Assembly (NCBI GenBank): GCA_029565415.1
Contig: JAKQOH010000007.1
Coordinates: 44,314 to 108,313, forward strand
Reading direction: 5' to 3'
DNA from: Candidatus Rifleibacteriota bacterium
Lineage (GTDB): Bacteria > Riflebacteria > Ozemobacteria > Ozemobacterales > Ozemobacteraceae
Length of the DNA: 64,000 nucleotides
Numbering within the stretch: position 1 is the first letter of the stretch; each line of letters starts with the position of its first letter. Under the pieces are notes generated by a model. It did no database searches. It saw only the letters and a list, made by a program, of their open reading frames with translations, and was not told the origin of the DNA. The position numbers and the translations under genes are program-made. Below, piece by piece: positions 52,618 through 61,107 of this stretch.

Positions 52618-54495
52618 ATGCTCGTTTCTGATCGTTTTGGTTTCCGTTTTTCCCGTTTTCTGCTGCCGGTTCTGGCTCTCGTGGTTTTCCCAACCGTCAG
52701 CCTGCCCGCCGGGACAGCCTCCGAGACCGTCCTGCAGCTTCCGACGGTCACGGTGACAGCACCGGCCTGGAAGCCCCCTTCCGAGCTCATAGGCAATGCC
52801 GTCTCCCGTGCAGGGGCGGAGAAGATCGGCAGGTTTCTGCCGACAACCGGCCCCGAATCCCTGGGTGGCGGCGTGCTCGTGACCCCGCCCCAGGGCGGGC
52901 CGGGGCGGCTCGCCAGCCCGATGCTGGGAGGCTTCACCGGCGCCCGCGTGCTCGTCCTGCGTGACGACATGCCGGTCAACGACCCCTTCACCGGAAATCC
53001 CGACCTGGGGGATATCGATCCGGGGCTCCTCGATTCCGTCGAGGTGTATCGAGGCTCCGGTGCCTCCTGGTGGGGCAGCAACGCCATCGGCGGGGTCCTC
53101 CATCTCCGGACCGCCATCCCGGCCACTTCGAGCCTCCGCCTGTTTTCGGACGGTGTCGGGGGAAACGGCCGCGAGTTGAACGCGGCGTTGGCGCTTCCGA
53201 ATGCCACGCTGGGGGTTTCCGGCATGACCTTCCGGACCCAGGGCTGGTCGGCCGCTGACGGGCGGCAAGGCAACGCCGAAACGGACCCGTTCGAGCAGGA
53301 GCGCCTGCACATCGGGATCCAGAGCCGATCGGCCAACGGCACCTCCGTCCGTTTCCTCCTTGGTTGGCGCTCGTCGGACACGGCGCTGGACACGTTTTCC
53401 CCGGTCACCTCGGCCCCCGTCGACGATCCCGACTTCACCCAGCACCGGTCGGAATCGACGATGAGCCTGCATACCGCGCGGCCCCTTCCGGATGGGGAAT
53501 GGCAGTTCACGGCCGGCCGCCGGGACGCGGTTCTTGCCGGATACGATCCGACGGACCCCTGGAACGGGTATGACATGCGCTCGCTCACCCACCAGCAGGC
53601 ACTCGACCGGTTCTGGTATCTGTCGCGCGGCGAGATCGACCTGGGCGTTTCGCACCAGGAGACGAAAGCTTCGAATGACGGCATCCTCGAACGGGATGAG
53701 ACGAATGATGCGCTTCGGGGCGGGGTTTCCTGGAGCCCGGCCGCCGGCTGGAAGCTCCGGTCGATCGGGCGTATCGATCGCTATACAAACCCCGGAGACA
53801 CGGCCGCGACTGGCAAGATAGCCCTCTCCCGGGAGTTCGGCCGACGCAGCCTGGAAGCCGCCTGGGGAACCTCCTTCCGGCGCCCGGCTCTCAATGAGCG
53901 GTTCTACCCGAACTACGGCGACGAACGGCTGGCCCCCGAAACGGGCCGCACCCTCTCGCTCGCGCTCACCCAGCGGGCAGGCACCGACGGCGCCGTCGAA
54001 CTGCGAAGCTACCGGACGCGCGCCGACAATCTCATCGGAACCGTCGCCACGACGGACCCGGCCTATGCCTGGGGGATCAAAGCGGAAAACCTGGAAACCG
54101 CGGAAATCACCGGTCACGAGCTTGCCGTGCGGATGTCCCGCCACCGCTGCCGCATCGAGCTCGAGTATTCCCGGACGCCCCGGGCCCGGATCCTCACCTC
54201 CGGCTTCACCCTGCCCCGCGTGCCGGGGCATGCGGGAGCCCTGACGCTGCGTCATCCCGCCGGGAACGGCGAGGTGTATGCGCGGTATGCCCGGTGGGGG
54301 GCGAGCTGGGACGATGCCGGCAACACCCGGTCCGTCTCCCCGACGGATCGCACGGACATCGGCTATCTGAGCCGGTTCCACGGAGGCGCGCTCCGGCTGG
54401 CCCTGCTGAATATCGCCAACACCCGTTCCCAGAGGCTCTACGGGTATGGAGAGCCCGGCCGGCGGCTGGCCGTATCCTGGGAAATGGACCTGTAA
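52618..54495 (+). CDS. btuB: BtuB-like TonB-dependent outer-membrane receptor
   Basis: About 625 residues: signal peptide (FLLPVLALVVFPTVSLPAG), TonB-box-like segment (LQLPTVTVTAP), plug domain (GGVLVTPPQGGPGRL, RVLVLRDDMPVNDPFTGNPDLGDIDPGLLDSVEVYRGSGASWWGSNAIGG is the typical plug end; cited in parts) and a 22-strand-type barrel with many RxxYxx repeats. The C-terminus is VSWEMDL, lacking the classic final Phe. The cobalamin riboswitch in its leader identifies the substrate as a corrinoid. ATG at 52618 follows AGAGGTGG at 10-12 bases. Confidence 0.9.
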   Translation: MLVSDRFGFRFSRFLLPVLALVVFPTVSLPAGTASETVLQLPTVTVTAPAWKPPSELIGNAVSRAGAEKIGRFLPTTGPESLGGGVLVTPPQGGPGRLASPMLGGFTGARVLVLRDDMPVNDPFTGNPDLGDIDPGLLDSVEVYRGSGASWWGSNAIGGVLHLRTAIPATSSLRLFSDGVGGNGRELNAALALPNATLGVSGMTFRTQGWSAADGRQGNAETDPFEQERLHIGIQSRSANGTSVRFLLGWRSSDTALDTFSPVTSAPVDDPDFTQHRSESTMSLHTARPLPDGEWQFTAGRRDAVLAGYDPTDPWNGYDMRSLTHQQALDRFWYLSRGEIDLGVSHQETKASNDGILERDETNDALRGGVSWSPAAGWKLRSIGRIDRYTNPGDTAATGKIALSREFGRRSLEAAWGTSFRRPALNERFYPNYGDERLAPETGRTLSLALTQRAGTDGAVELRSYRTRADNLIGTVATTDPAYAWGIKAENLETAEITGHELAVRMSRHRCRIELEYSRTPRARILTSGFTLPRVPGHAGALTLRHPAGNGEVYARYARWGASWDDAGNTRSVSPTDRTDIGYLSRFHGGALRLALLNIANTRSQRLYGYGEPGRRLAVSWEMDL

Positions 54496-54502
54496 CGATC
54501 AT

Positions 54503-54539
54503 CCCGCCCCCTTCGGCACATCCTGCAGAAGGGGGCGGG
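54503..54539. terminator. GC-rich hairpin between convergent genes
   Basis: A 12-bp perfect stem (54503-54514 with 54528-54539) and 13-base loop between the receptor gene and the ThiS-like gene. No clear T-run follows on either strand. Confidence 0.55.
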
Positions 54540-54591
54540 CTTGCCGCTCACGCGCTCAGGAGCCGATGGACCACATGGCGACAGGGTCGGG

Positions 54592-54789
54592 TCAGCCGCC
54601 GCTGATGAGATGGATGATGTCGAGGGTGGCGCCGTCCGGAACGGGGGTGACGTCATAGCTTTCGCGCGGAATGTAGACGCCATCGATCTTCACGATCAGA
54701 AGGGGAAACGAGAACTTCTTCACCCGGATGACGTCGGAAACGGTCATGTTTTCCTGGTATTTCAGCGGCTCGCCGTTGACTTTCAGCAT
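54592..54789 (-). CDS. ThiS/MoaD-family sulfur carrier protein
   Basis: 65 residues, beta-grasp fold pattern (MLKVNGEPLKYQENMTVSDVI ... LLIVKIDGVYIPRESYDVTPVPDGATLDIIHLISGG) ending in Gly-Gly, the carboxylate that is adenylated and thiocarboxylated. The start overlaps the end of the ThiF-like gene by 7 bases. It lies in a cluster with an aldehyde oxidoreductase; a role in making the molybdopterin dithiolene for the tungsten cofactor is therefore as likely as thiamine synthesis. Confidence 0.88.
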   Translation of the reverse strand: MLKVNGEPLKYQENMTVSDVIRVKKFSFPLLIVKIDGVYIPRESYDVTPVPDGATLDIIHLISGG

Positions 54790-55628
54790 GTTTCGTCGAA
54801 TCTCCCTGTTACGAGTTCTGGGCCGAAGCCCTCATCCGGACCGAGAAGCAGCTCCATGACGCGATTGGCCTGCATGTGCGCGACGATGCCCACGCGCGGA
54901 GCCATCAGGCCCCGCCCCGGAACGGCCTCGGCCGTCTCGTCGCCGCACACCGTCATGGTACCGGAAATCCGGGTGCGAAGTCGATCGTTCCCCCCCCACC
55001 CCGCCATCCCCGAGCCCAGCACGAGGGGCTTGGCGGGGAACGCCTTCATCGCCGCCTCGACCAGCATCGCCTTCTGGTCAGCCCGGTCGAGCGCCTCGAC
55101 CAGCACGTCGACCCCGGCGAAGAGCGAAGCCACCGTCGGCGGCACCAGCCGCTCTCCCCAGATCGTGACCTGAACGGTCGGGTTCACCCGGGTGATCGTC
55201 GTCCGGAGCGCCTCGACTTTCGGCAGGCCGATCTGATCGATATAATATTGTTGCCTATTCAGATTGCTCGGTTCGACCACATCGTGATCCGCCAGCACGA
55301 GCCGACCGATCCCGACGCGGGCGAGGGCCAGGGCGACGGTCGAGCCCAGCCCGCCGCATCCGGCGATGCCGACGGAGGCTTTTTTGAGTTTTTCATGAAC
55401 GCCCGGGGTGTGGCGGGCCGCGAGGAGAGCATCCAACTCCTCCGGCGCCGGCATCGCGCCGCGCCGGATGAACACGATCGCGTCGCCTTCCGCGGGAATC
55501 GTTTCCGGCGTCACCGGACACCCGTTCAGGATGAACAGATCCGCCCCCGGGCAGTGCGCCGCGGCGACGTTCCCGAGGCTGGTCCCGCGCTCGATCTGTG
55601 CATCCCGCTCATTGATTCTGCATCTCAT
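54783..55628 (-). CDS. ThiF/MoeB-family sulfur-carrier adenylyltransferase with N-terminal ubiquitin-like domain
   Basis: 281 residues. The first 70 form a ThiS-like beta-grasp (MRCRINERDAQIERGTSLGN ... DLFILNGCPVT ... GDAIVFIRRG) without a C-terminal Gly-Gly. The E1-like domain has GIAGCGGLGSTVALALARVGIG, VLADHDVVEPSNLNRQQYY and CGDE near the end. It activates the adjacent carrier protein by adenylation. It lacks the four zinc-binding CxxC of typical MoeB. N-terminally extended ThiF proteins of this kind are common in anaerobes. Start at the ATG 55628. The YYIDQIG stretch lies in an AT-rich island (55240-55260). Confidence 0.85.
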   Translation of the reverse strand: MRCRINERDAQIERGTSLGNVAAAHCPGADLFILNGCPVTPETIPAEGDAIVFIRRGAMPAPEELDALLAARHTPGVHEKLKKASVGIAGCGGLGSTVALALARVGIGRLVLADHDVVEPSNLNRQQYYIDQIGLPKVEALRTTITRVNPTVQVTIWGERLVPPTVASLFAGVDVLVEALDRADQKAMLVEAAMKAFPAKPLVLGSGMAGWGGNDRLRTRISGTMTVCGDETAEAVPGRGLMAPRVGIVAHMQANRVMELLLGPDEGFGPELVTGRFDETC

Positions 55629-55670
55629 GTTCTGCCGTCTCTTCACCCCCAACCCCGTCCACATCGTGAC

Positions 55671-55692
55671 GGGCGGGTTATAAACCCGCCCC
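55671..55692. repeat. REP-like palindrome, copy 1
   Basis: GGGCGGGTTATAAACCCGCC, an almost perfect palindrome. It is in inverted orientation to a second copy 114 bases away and shares with it a flanking TAG on the minus-strand side. Confidence 0.65.
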
Positions 55693-55784
55693 TACAGAAG
55701 CACACCCGAGGTGTCACGACCGCCTAGTGATTCTGCCCCCTCTTGCGCGGCTCCCCTTCGAACCAAACCTCATCCCACACCATA

Positions 55785-55806
55785 GGGGCGGATTTTAAAC
55801 CCGCCC
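55785..55806. repeat. REP-like palindrome, copy 2
   Basis: GGGGCGGATTTTAAACCCGC and following bases, preceded by ATA. Together with copy 1 it forms a paired, inverted (BIME-like) arrangement in the 204-base gap between the ThiF-like and unknown genes. The rest of the gap shows no open frame of note. Confidence 0.65.
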
Positions 55807-55832
55807 GGATCGATTGCCCTCAGGGAAATATC

Positions 55833-56255
55833 TCATGGAAAGATCTTGTTGTCGCCGTCGATCGCGAACAGTTCTCCGAAAACCACCTCTCCCGCCTCGT
55901 CGATCACGTACGGCAAAAAAACGATGATCGAGTAGCCGTCCCCGTGATCGAGCGCGAACGCGGCGCAGTCTTCCGCCTTGCGTTTTCCGGGAGGCGCCGC
56001 GCGCACGTCGCGGACGATGGCTGTCGCGATCGCCTTCTTCGCGGCGGCATATCCCCGCATCTTCTCCTCGAAGAAAACCGCCAGCTCATCCTGGTCGCAC
56101 GCGTCATCGGCTTCGGCCTGGAACTTCCGCACGCGGCGGGCCGTGTCGAGATACGCCCCGAACGGAAGAAACCCCCCGTTTTCCCGCAGCATCTTCCGCA
56201 CCGGCTCCACCAGCCGTTTCATCAACAACTCCACATCCGCCTGCGTCGTTCGCAC
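55833..56255 (-). CDS. Conserved hypothetical cytoplasmic protein
   Basis: 140 residues, no signal or membrane segment. A helical first half (DVELLMKRLVEPVRKMLRENGGFLPFGAYLD) leads to an alpha/beta second half (YSIIVFLPYVIDEAGEVVFGELFAIDGD). I do not recognise a family; the ENGGFLPFG motif recurs in small uncharacterised proteins. GTG start with GGGAGG 7 bases before it. It sits between the ThiF-like gene and the aldehyde oxidoreductase, on the same strand but 131 bases from the latter, so co-transcription is likely but unproven. Confidence 0.6.
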   Translation of the reverse strand: MRTTQADVELLMKRLVEPVRKMLRENGGFLPFGAYLDTARRVRKFQAEADDACDQDELAVFFEEKMRGYAAAKKAIATAIVRDVRAAPPGKRKAEDCAAFALDHGDGYSIIVFLPYVIDEAGEVVFGELFAIDGDNKIFP

Positions 56256-56386
56256 GAATATCCTCCCCGATACGGAGACTCACGGACTGTTCCCCTCGAA
56301 CATCGTGCCAGAAGCACACCCGATCAGAGCAGACGGCGTCATCCGGCCCGAAGGGTCGAAGAAAACGGGACCAGGACAAACAATCG

Positions 56387-58582
56387 TCAAAGATATTTTT
56401 TGACAACCTCGACGACGTCGGGGAAGTCGATGCCGAGTTTTTTCAGCGTCTCGAGGGTCGGCACGGCATCCTTTGTCCAGCCGCGGCGCTTGTAGACGGC
56501 ATCGCAGAGTTTCTGATAGCGATCTTCGCGCCATTTCCGGTGGAGAGCGATCTTTTCGTCGACGGATTTTCCGGCCGGATCGATCCCGATCTGCTCCCGG
56601 AGCTGCTTGTCGTAGCGCTCGGCGCGGGATTCATACTCCTCGCGGGTGACGGGGCCGGTCGAGCGGTAGGGCGCCTGGTCGAACTTGCGCAGCCCCTTTC
56701 CCATGCGCAGGTTGAAGACGCGCTGGAAGTTGTAGACCCGCTCGGACATGAAGACCAGCTCGTCCCGGTTCATCTCGCGGCCGGTGATGCCGGAGAAGAG
56801 ATCGCAGTAGTTCTGCAGGTGGGCCGGCACTTTCGCCGCCTCCATCGGGCTGTTGACCTTGCGGTTGTCGCCCGGCTCGACGTCGTTCCAGGGCAGTTTG
56901 CACAGGCCGTTCAGGCCGAACCAGGTGCGGAACATCGGGAAGTAATGCAGGGCTTCGGCCTTGTCCTCGAACGTGGGAAGCTGGTTGTTCACCATGTCCA
57001 TGAAGATCAGCCAGGCCTCGTCGTGCTGCGGCCCCTTGTTGGTCAGGGCATACCCGCCCTGCTGCGCCAGGGATTCCTTCGAGAGATACTGGGAGTATTC
57101 GAGACCCTTCGCCTCCATGCCGATATCCCCGATCAGTTTCGGATCTCCCCAGCCCTTTTCGATGAACAGCTTCTTCATGCGGGCGACGCCCTGGCCGACG
57201 ATCGCCCCGAACCCCTCGTTGCGGGCCATCTGGTGGAGCAGCTCCATCTGCGCCTCGCCGTTGCCCCACGTCAGTTCGACGCCGCCGGTGCGCTCGGCAT
57301 TCAGGATGCCGCGCTGCCAGCACTCCATCACGAAGCTGCAGCTCGTGCCGAACGAGATGGTGTCGATGCCGTAGGTGTCGCAGTAGAAGTTGCCCTCGAG
57401 AATCCAGTCACGGTCGAAAATGCCGCAGTTCGAGCCGAGCCCGGCGGCCGTCTCGTATTCGGGACCGTCGACGGTGACGGAGTGGCCCTTGTAGGGCCCC
57501 GTCTTCACGATATGGCCGTCGGCGCCCTTCGAGCAGCCCATCGAGCAGCCATGCCAGCAGCCGTCGGGAATCCCCTGGGTGAACCGCTCGCCCCATTTAT
57601 ACGATGCGATATTCTTCACGTCGTCGTGCGAGCCATACTGGAAGTTGCAGACCGGCAGCAGGTCGTAGTCGCTCATCACCTCGACGAGGTGGGCGGTGCC
57701 CTGCGTGCGCATGTGGCACTGTTTGTCATCGTTGTCGTGGATCTCTCGATGCAGCCGGATGCCGGTGTTTCGCACCCGGTCGAGATCGGCGGGACGGTTC
57801 ATGTCGCCCTTGACGGCAGGGCCGCGCACGACGACGGCCTTCACCTTCTTGTTCCGGAACACGGTTCCGATGCCGCCGCGTCCGGCCTGCTTGAGACGCG
57901 CGACGCCGCGCCGGTGGTCATACCAGGAGAAGTTCAGACAGCCCATCAGGGCATGATCGGCGCCCTTGCCCGAAGCGATGACCGAGATGTTCCGCCGGTC
58001 CAGCTCGCTCTCGGCATACATGTGCGTGAATATATCCGCAGCAATATGGCTGTCGGCGCTCTCGAGGGGGGCTTCCTCGACCCGGATGACCCCCTTCTGC
58101 CCGTCGATGAAGATGACGACGTCGGCATCCGCCTTTCCCTGGATCTCGAGGGCGTCGAAGCCGCTGAACTTCATCAGGGGGCCGAAATGCCCGCCGACGT
58201 TGCTGTCGATCGGGATGTCGGTGAGCGGGGACAGGGAGACGACGAGCGACTTGCCCGAACCCGGATACTGCGTGTTGCCGCCGAGGGGCCCTGGACTGAT
58301 GACGATCTCGTTCTCGGGATCGTTCCAGCGGGTCTTCGGGGTGACGGCATTCCAGAGATACCAGAGGCCGAAGCCGCGGCCGCCGATGAAGATCTCCTTC
58401 ATCTGTTCCGTCACCGGCTTTTCGGTGATGGTCTTCGTCGAGAGATTGATGAACAGCGTGCGGTTGTTGTAGCCCCGTTCGGGCAGCCCCGGCGTGAAGC
58501 GGCCCTCGAAAACGAGCCGGTGGGCACCGCGCTGCTTTTCCAGATCGCCCAGATACGAGGTCCGCTTGGTATAATCTATCAT
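56387..58582 (-). CDS. Tungsten-type aldehyde:ferredoxin oxidoreductase family protein
   Basis: About 731 residues. The N-terminal domain GGRGFGLWYLW and ISPGPLGGNTQYPGSGKSLVVSLSPLT is the tungstopterin-binding part. The [4Fe-4S] ligands are CWHGCSMGC (Cys342, 346, 350) with a fourth Cys561 in LNGLCKLPW. GPEYETAAGLGSNCGIFD is the second pterin-binding motif. Total length exceeds typical AOR (about 605) by some 120 residues, mainly at the two ends. It would oxidise aldehydes to acids with ferredoxin, next to a ferredoxin gene. ATG at 58582 has AGGAGAGG at a normal distance; an earlier ATG overlaps the site. Confidence 0.92.
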   Translation of the reverse strand: MIDYTKRTSYLGDLEKQRGAHRLVFEGRFTPGLPERGYNNRTLFINLSTKTITEKPVTEQMKEIFIGGRGFGLWYLWNAVTPKTRWNDPENEIVISPGPLGGNTQYPGSGKSLVVSLSPLTDIPIDSNVGGHFGPLMKFSGFDALEIQGKADADVVIFIDGQKGVIRVEEAPLESADSHIAADIFTHMYAESELDRRNISVIASGKGADHALMGCLNFSWYDHRRGVARLKQAGRGGIGTVFRNKKVKAVVVRGPAVKGDMNRPADLDRVRNTGIRLHREIHDNDDKQCHMRTQGTAHLVEVMSDYDLLPVCNFQYGSHDDVKNIASYKWGERFTQGIPDGCWHGCSMGCSKGADGHIVKTGPYKGHSVTVDGPEYETAAGLGSNCGIFDRDWILEGNFYCDTYGIDTISFGTSCSFVMECWQRGILNAERTGGVELTWGNGEAQMELLHQMARNEGFGAIVGQGVARMKKLFIEKGWGDPKLIGDIGMEAKGLEYSQYLSKESLAQQGGYALTNKGPQHDEAWLIFMDMVNNQLPTFEDKAEALHYFPMFRTWFGLNGLCKLPWNDVEPGDNRKVNSPMEAAKVPAHLQNYCDLFSGITGREMNRDELVFMSERVYNFQRVFNLRMGKGLRKFDQAPYRSTGPVTREEYESRAERYDKQLREQIGIDPAGKSVDEKIALHRKWREDRYQKLCDAVYKRRGWTKDAVPTLETLKKLGIDFPDVVEVVKKYL

Positions 58583-58607
58583 ATTGTTCATTCCTCTCCT
58601 CGCTCCG

Positions 58608-59012
58608 TCAGGACGGCAGCTGCGCGTGATCGCGCTCGCTCAGGGTCAGGGCGCAGCTCCGGCAGGCCTTGGCGCAGGCGCCGCAGGAAACGCATTTGAA
58701 CGGCTCGCGGCCACCGGGCGCCACACGCATCGACAGCGTCGGACAGAAGCCGACGCACATGAAGCAGCCGACGCACAGGGACTTGTCGATCACGACGGTG
58801 CCGGCTTTGTTCCGCGAAATCGCCTTCGCCGGGCAGATCCCGATGCATGTGCCGCACTGGTTGCAGACGTTGATGTCCCACCCGTCTTTCGTGCGCGTGA
58901 CACGGATCGCCGAATACGCCACATCCTCGGTCTTGAAAAACGTCCTGGCGCAGGTCTTCTCGCAGCTCTTCGCTCCCACGCACTTGTGCGTGTCGACCCC
59001 GATGAACTTCAT
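58608..59012 (-). CDS. Polyferredoxin-type 4Fe-4S protein
   Basis: 134 residues with four Cys clusters: CVGAKSCEKTC, CNQCGTCIGICP, CVGCFMCVGFCP and CVSCGACAKACR. The middle two form the standard 2[4Fe-4S] ferredoxin fold; the outer ones suggest one or two extra clusters. It lies 25 bases upstream of the aldehyde oxidoreductase gene with AGGAGG before the ATG, so it is the probable electron acceptor. Aldehyde oxidoreductase operons in anaerobes often carry such a small subunit (AorA-like). Confidence 0.9.
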   Translation of the reverse strand: MKFIGVDTHKCVGAKSCEKTCARTFFKTEDVAYSAIRVTRTKDGWDINVCNQCGTCIGICPAKAISRNKAGTVVIDKSLCVGCFMCVGFCPTLSMRVAPGGREPFKCVSCGACAKACRSCALTLSERDHAQLPS

Positions 59013-59148
59013 GTTCGCCTCCTGATGCGGCAGTATCATGCCGGGAACTGGCCCGTGCTTGTGCTAGAGTGTGCCCGACCGGACGGCTTCAAGTCAAGCA
59101 CCGCTCCCCCTGTGATAGAATACCCCGGTCAAGAGGGAGGGAACCCGT

Positions 59149-60774
59149 ATGCACACCCGTCGTCCCGGTCATATATGGCCGATGGCCCTGCTCCTGCTCA
59201 CACTCGCCCTGACGGGCCGGCTGCCGGCCCACGCAGCCGATCCCGGGTTTTCCTCGGTGATCGAAACCGTTTCGCCCATCGATTACCCGAAGATCCGCGT
59301 GATGATGCGGGTGTTCACCCCGGATGCCACCGAACTCCTTCATGATGCCTTCACCCTGCGTGAACGGGAAACGCCGATCACGAGCTTCACCGTCGATCTC
59401 GTCCGGCGTGAGCCGTTCATCGCCCTTCTCCTCGACCGCTCCTCGAGCATGGAGCCTGTGGTCGCGACGGTGAAGGAGTCGGCGGCAACGTTCGTGAAAG
59501 GGATGAACATGCCGGCGCGCATTTCCCTGATCACCTTTGCGAGCGACGTAGATCTCGTGACCGAGTTCACGCGCGAGCAGGAGCCCCTGCTCGGCGGGAT
59601 CACGAAAATGCGCCCCTGGGGCGGCACCGCTCTGTTCGACGCGCTGTATCAGGCCTGCGAACAGCTGCGCTCGGCGGCCGGTACCGACGACCGCAAGACC
59701 ATCGTGCTGCTCACGGACGGCCGCGACGAGAGTCCGCAGGGCAAACCCGGCTTCTCGACGAAAAAGGCAGACGAGGTGATCGCCCACGCCGGCAAGAACG
59801 GGATCCGCGTCATCTGCGTGGCCCTCGGGACGAATATCGACGAAAGCTTCCTCGAACAGCTCGCCCGCTCGACCAAAGGCGCCCTGCTGCGTGCCCCGTC
59901 GGCCGAACAGCTCGCCGGCATCTTCCAGAAGATCAGCTCCCGGATGATGCTCGAGCGTAGATATAAATTAAGCTATACAACTCCATCCCCCGAGCGGGAC
60001 GGCTCGCGCCGCGAGCTCACGATCCTCAGCGAGCACAACGGACGCAAAGACCAGGGTACGGGCGCTTACGTCGCCCCCATCGATCCGGTCAAGGTGGAAC
60101 GCAAGCCCGGCGCATCGGACAGGCCGGGCCGGGGCATGCCCGAAATCGCCATCCGGGAAGGGGACACCGCATCCGCAGCCACGGGAATGGGCACCAGAAC
60201 CATCCGCCACGATGTCCGGCTGGGCCGCGTCGAAGCCCCCGACACGGGCACTTCGCCGGATATCGCTCATGTGGACCGGAACCAGCTCGCCACCTGGACC
60301 GACATCGCGACGGCGGCAATGCCCGTGTGGCAGGAGTACAAACCGATCCAGGCCCCACCCGGCGCATCGGAACAGGAAAAAGCCCATATCGCGGAAATGA
60401 ACGCCTCTTTGAAAGCCTCTCATGACGCTCACCAGCAATGGCGGCAGGAGTTCGGGCGCGACCAGAACGCACGAACCGATCAGCTCAACCGCGAGATGCG
60501 CGAGCTGCACGACCAGAACCAGCAACGGCATGATGCCCAGATCGACGGCGTGAACCGGAACATCGACGAACTGAACGAGTCGAAACGCCAGATGCACGAG
60601 GATCATCAGCAGGCTGCCGAGGAGAATGCCGCCGGGACGAACCAGATGCTGGAAGGGCTGGAAAAGAGCCTGAGCCACGAGTATCAGGTGCCGACCGCCG
60701 GTGACGGGGCGACGGACGCCGGGGCGGATCTTCCCGATATGCCCGATCTTCCCGACACGGACGGCGACAATTGA
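59149..60774 (+). CDS. Secreted von Willebrand factor A domain protein with C-terminal coiled coil
   Basis: 541 residues. Signal peptide (MALLLLTLALTGRLPAHAAD), then a VWA domain: MIDAS residues in LLDRSSSM (DxSxS), GGTALFDAL (Thr) and LTDGRDES (Asp). This suggests metal-dependent protein binding on the outside of the inner membrane. Residues about 410-510 are an extremely polar Gln/His/Asn/Glu-rich helix (QNARTDQLNREMRELHDQNQ), probably a long coiled coil. GGGAGGG lies 9 bases before the ATG. The short AT-rich block at 59959-59978 encodes RYKLSYTTPS. Confidence 0.85.
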   Translation: MHTRRPGHIWPMALLLLTLALTGRLPAHAADPGFSSVIETVSPIDYPKIRVMMRVFTPDATELLHDAFTLRERETPITSFTVDLVRREPFIALLLDRSSSMEPVVATVKESAATFVKGMNMPARISLITFASDVDLVTEFTREQEPLLGGITKMRPWGGTALFDALYQACEQLRSAAGTDDRKTIVLLTDGRDESPQGKPGFSTKKADEVIAHAGKNGIRVICVALGTNIDESFLEQLARSTKGALLRAPSAEQLAGIFQKISSRMMLERRYKLSYTTPSPERDGSRRELTILSEHNGRKDQGTGAYVAPIDPVKVERKPGASDRPGRGMPEIAIREGDTASAATGMGTRTIRHDVRLGRVEAPDTGTSPDIAHVDRNQLATWTDIATAAMPVWQEYKPIQAPPGASEQEKAHIAEMNASLKASHDAHQQWRQEFGRDQNARTDQLNREMRELHDQNQQRHDAQIDGVNRNIDELNESKRQMHEDHQQAAEENAAGTNQMLEGLEKSLSHEYQVPTAGDGATDAGADLPDMPDLPDTDGDN

Positions 60775-61094
60775 ATCCCTGGAAATCGACCCTTCTCCTC
60801 GCCGCGGTGATCGAAGCCGTGACGGTGGCCCTGCGGTTCGGCTTCGGCCTCGAGGCGACCCGCGACACGGCAGCGAGTGTCGGCCGGCTCACCTTCGGAT
60901 ACCGCATCCATCACGGCCTCGTCGGCCTGCTCATTCTGCTCGCTTCGGCATTCGTAAGCGATGCCGTCTGGAAGCGGCGCCTCGCGATTCTCGGCGGAGC
61001 TCTGGCCCTCTCGGATGCCATCCACCACTTCGTCATTCTCTGGGCGGTGACCGGCTCACCCCAGTTCGATCTCGTCTATCCCCGCACCCCCTGA
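60771..61094 (+). CDS. Small inner-membrane protein of unknown function
   Basis: 107 residues, three hydrophobic helices (WKSTLLLAAVIEAVTVALRF; GLVGLLILLASAFVS; LGGALALSDAIHHFVILWAV) with RIHHG and DAIHHF His pairs. Such conserved His in helices might bind metal or haem, but no family is recognised. TTG start inside the previous stop (TTGA), without a clear ribosome site, suggesting coupled translation. Frame overlap and codon use support it as a real gene. Confidence 0.6.
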   Translation: MNPWKSTLLLAAVIEAVTVALRFGFGLEATRDTAASVGRLTFGYRIHHGLVGLLILLASAFVSDAVWKRRLAILGGALALSDAIHHFVILWAVTGSPQFDLVYPRTP

Positions 61095-61107
61095 AAGGCC
61101 GCTCCCC

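Noticed and set aside
59046..59110. tRNA-like stretch before the VWA gene
   Set aside because: No cloverleaf: the T-loop GGTTCGAATCC and a 7-bp acceptor stem are missing.
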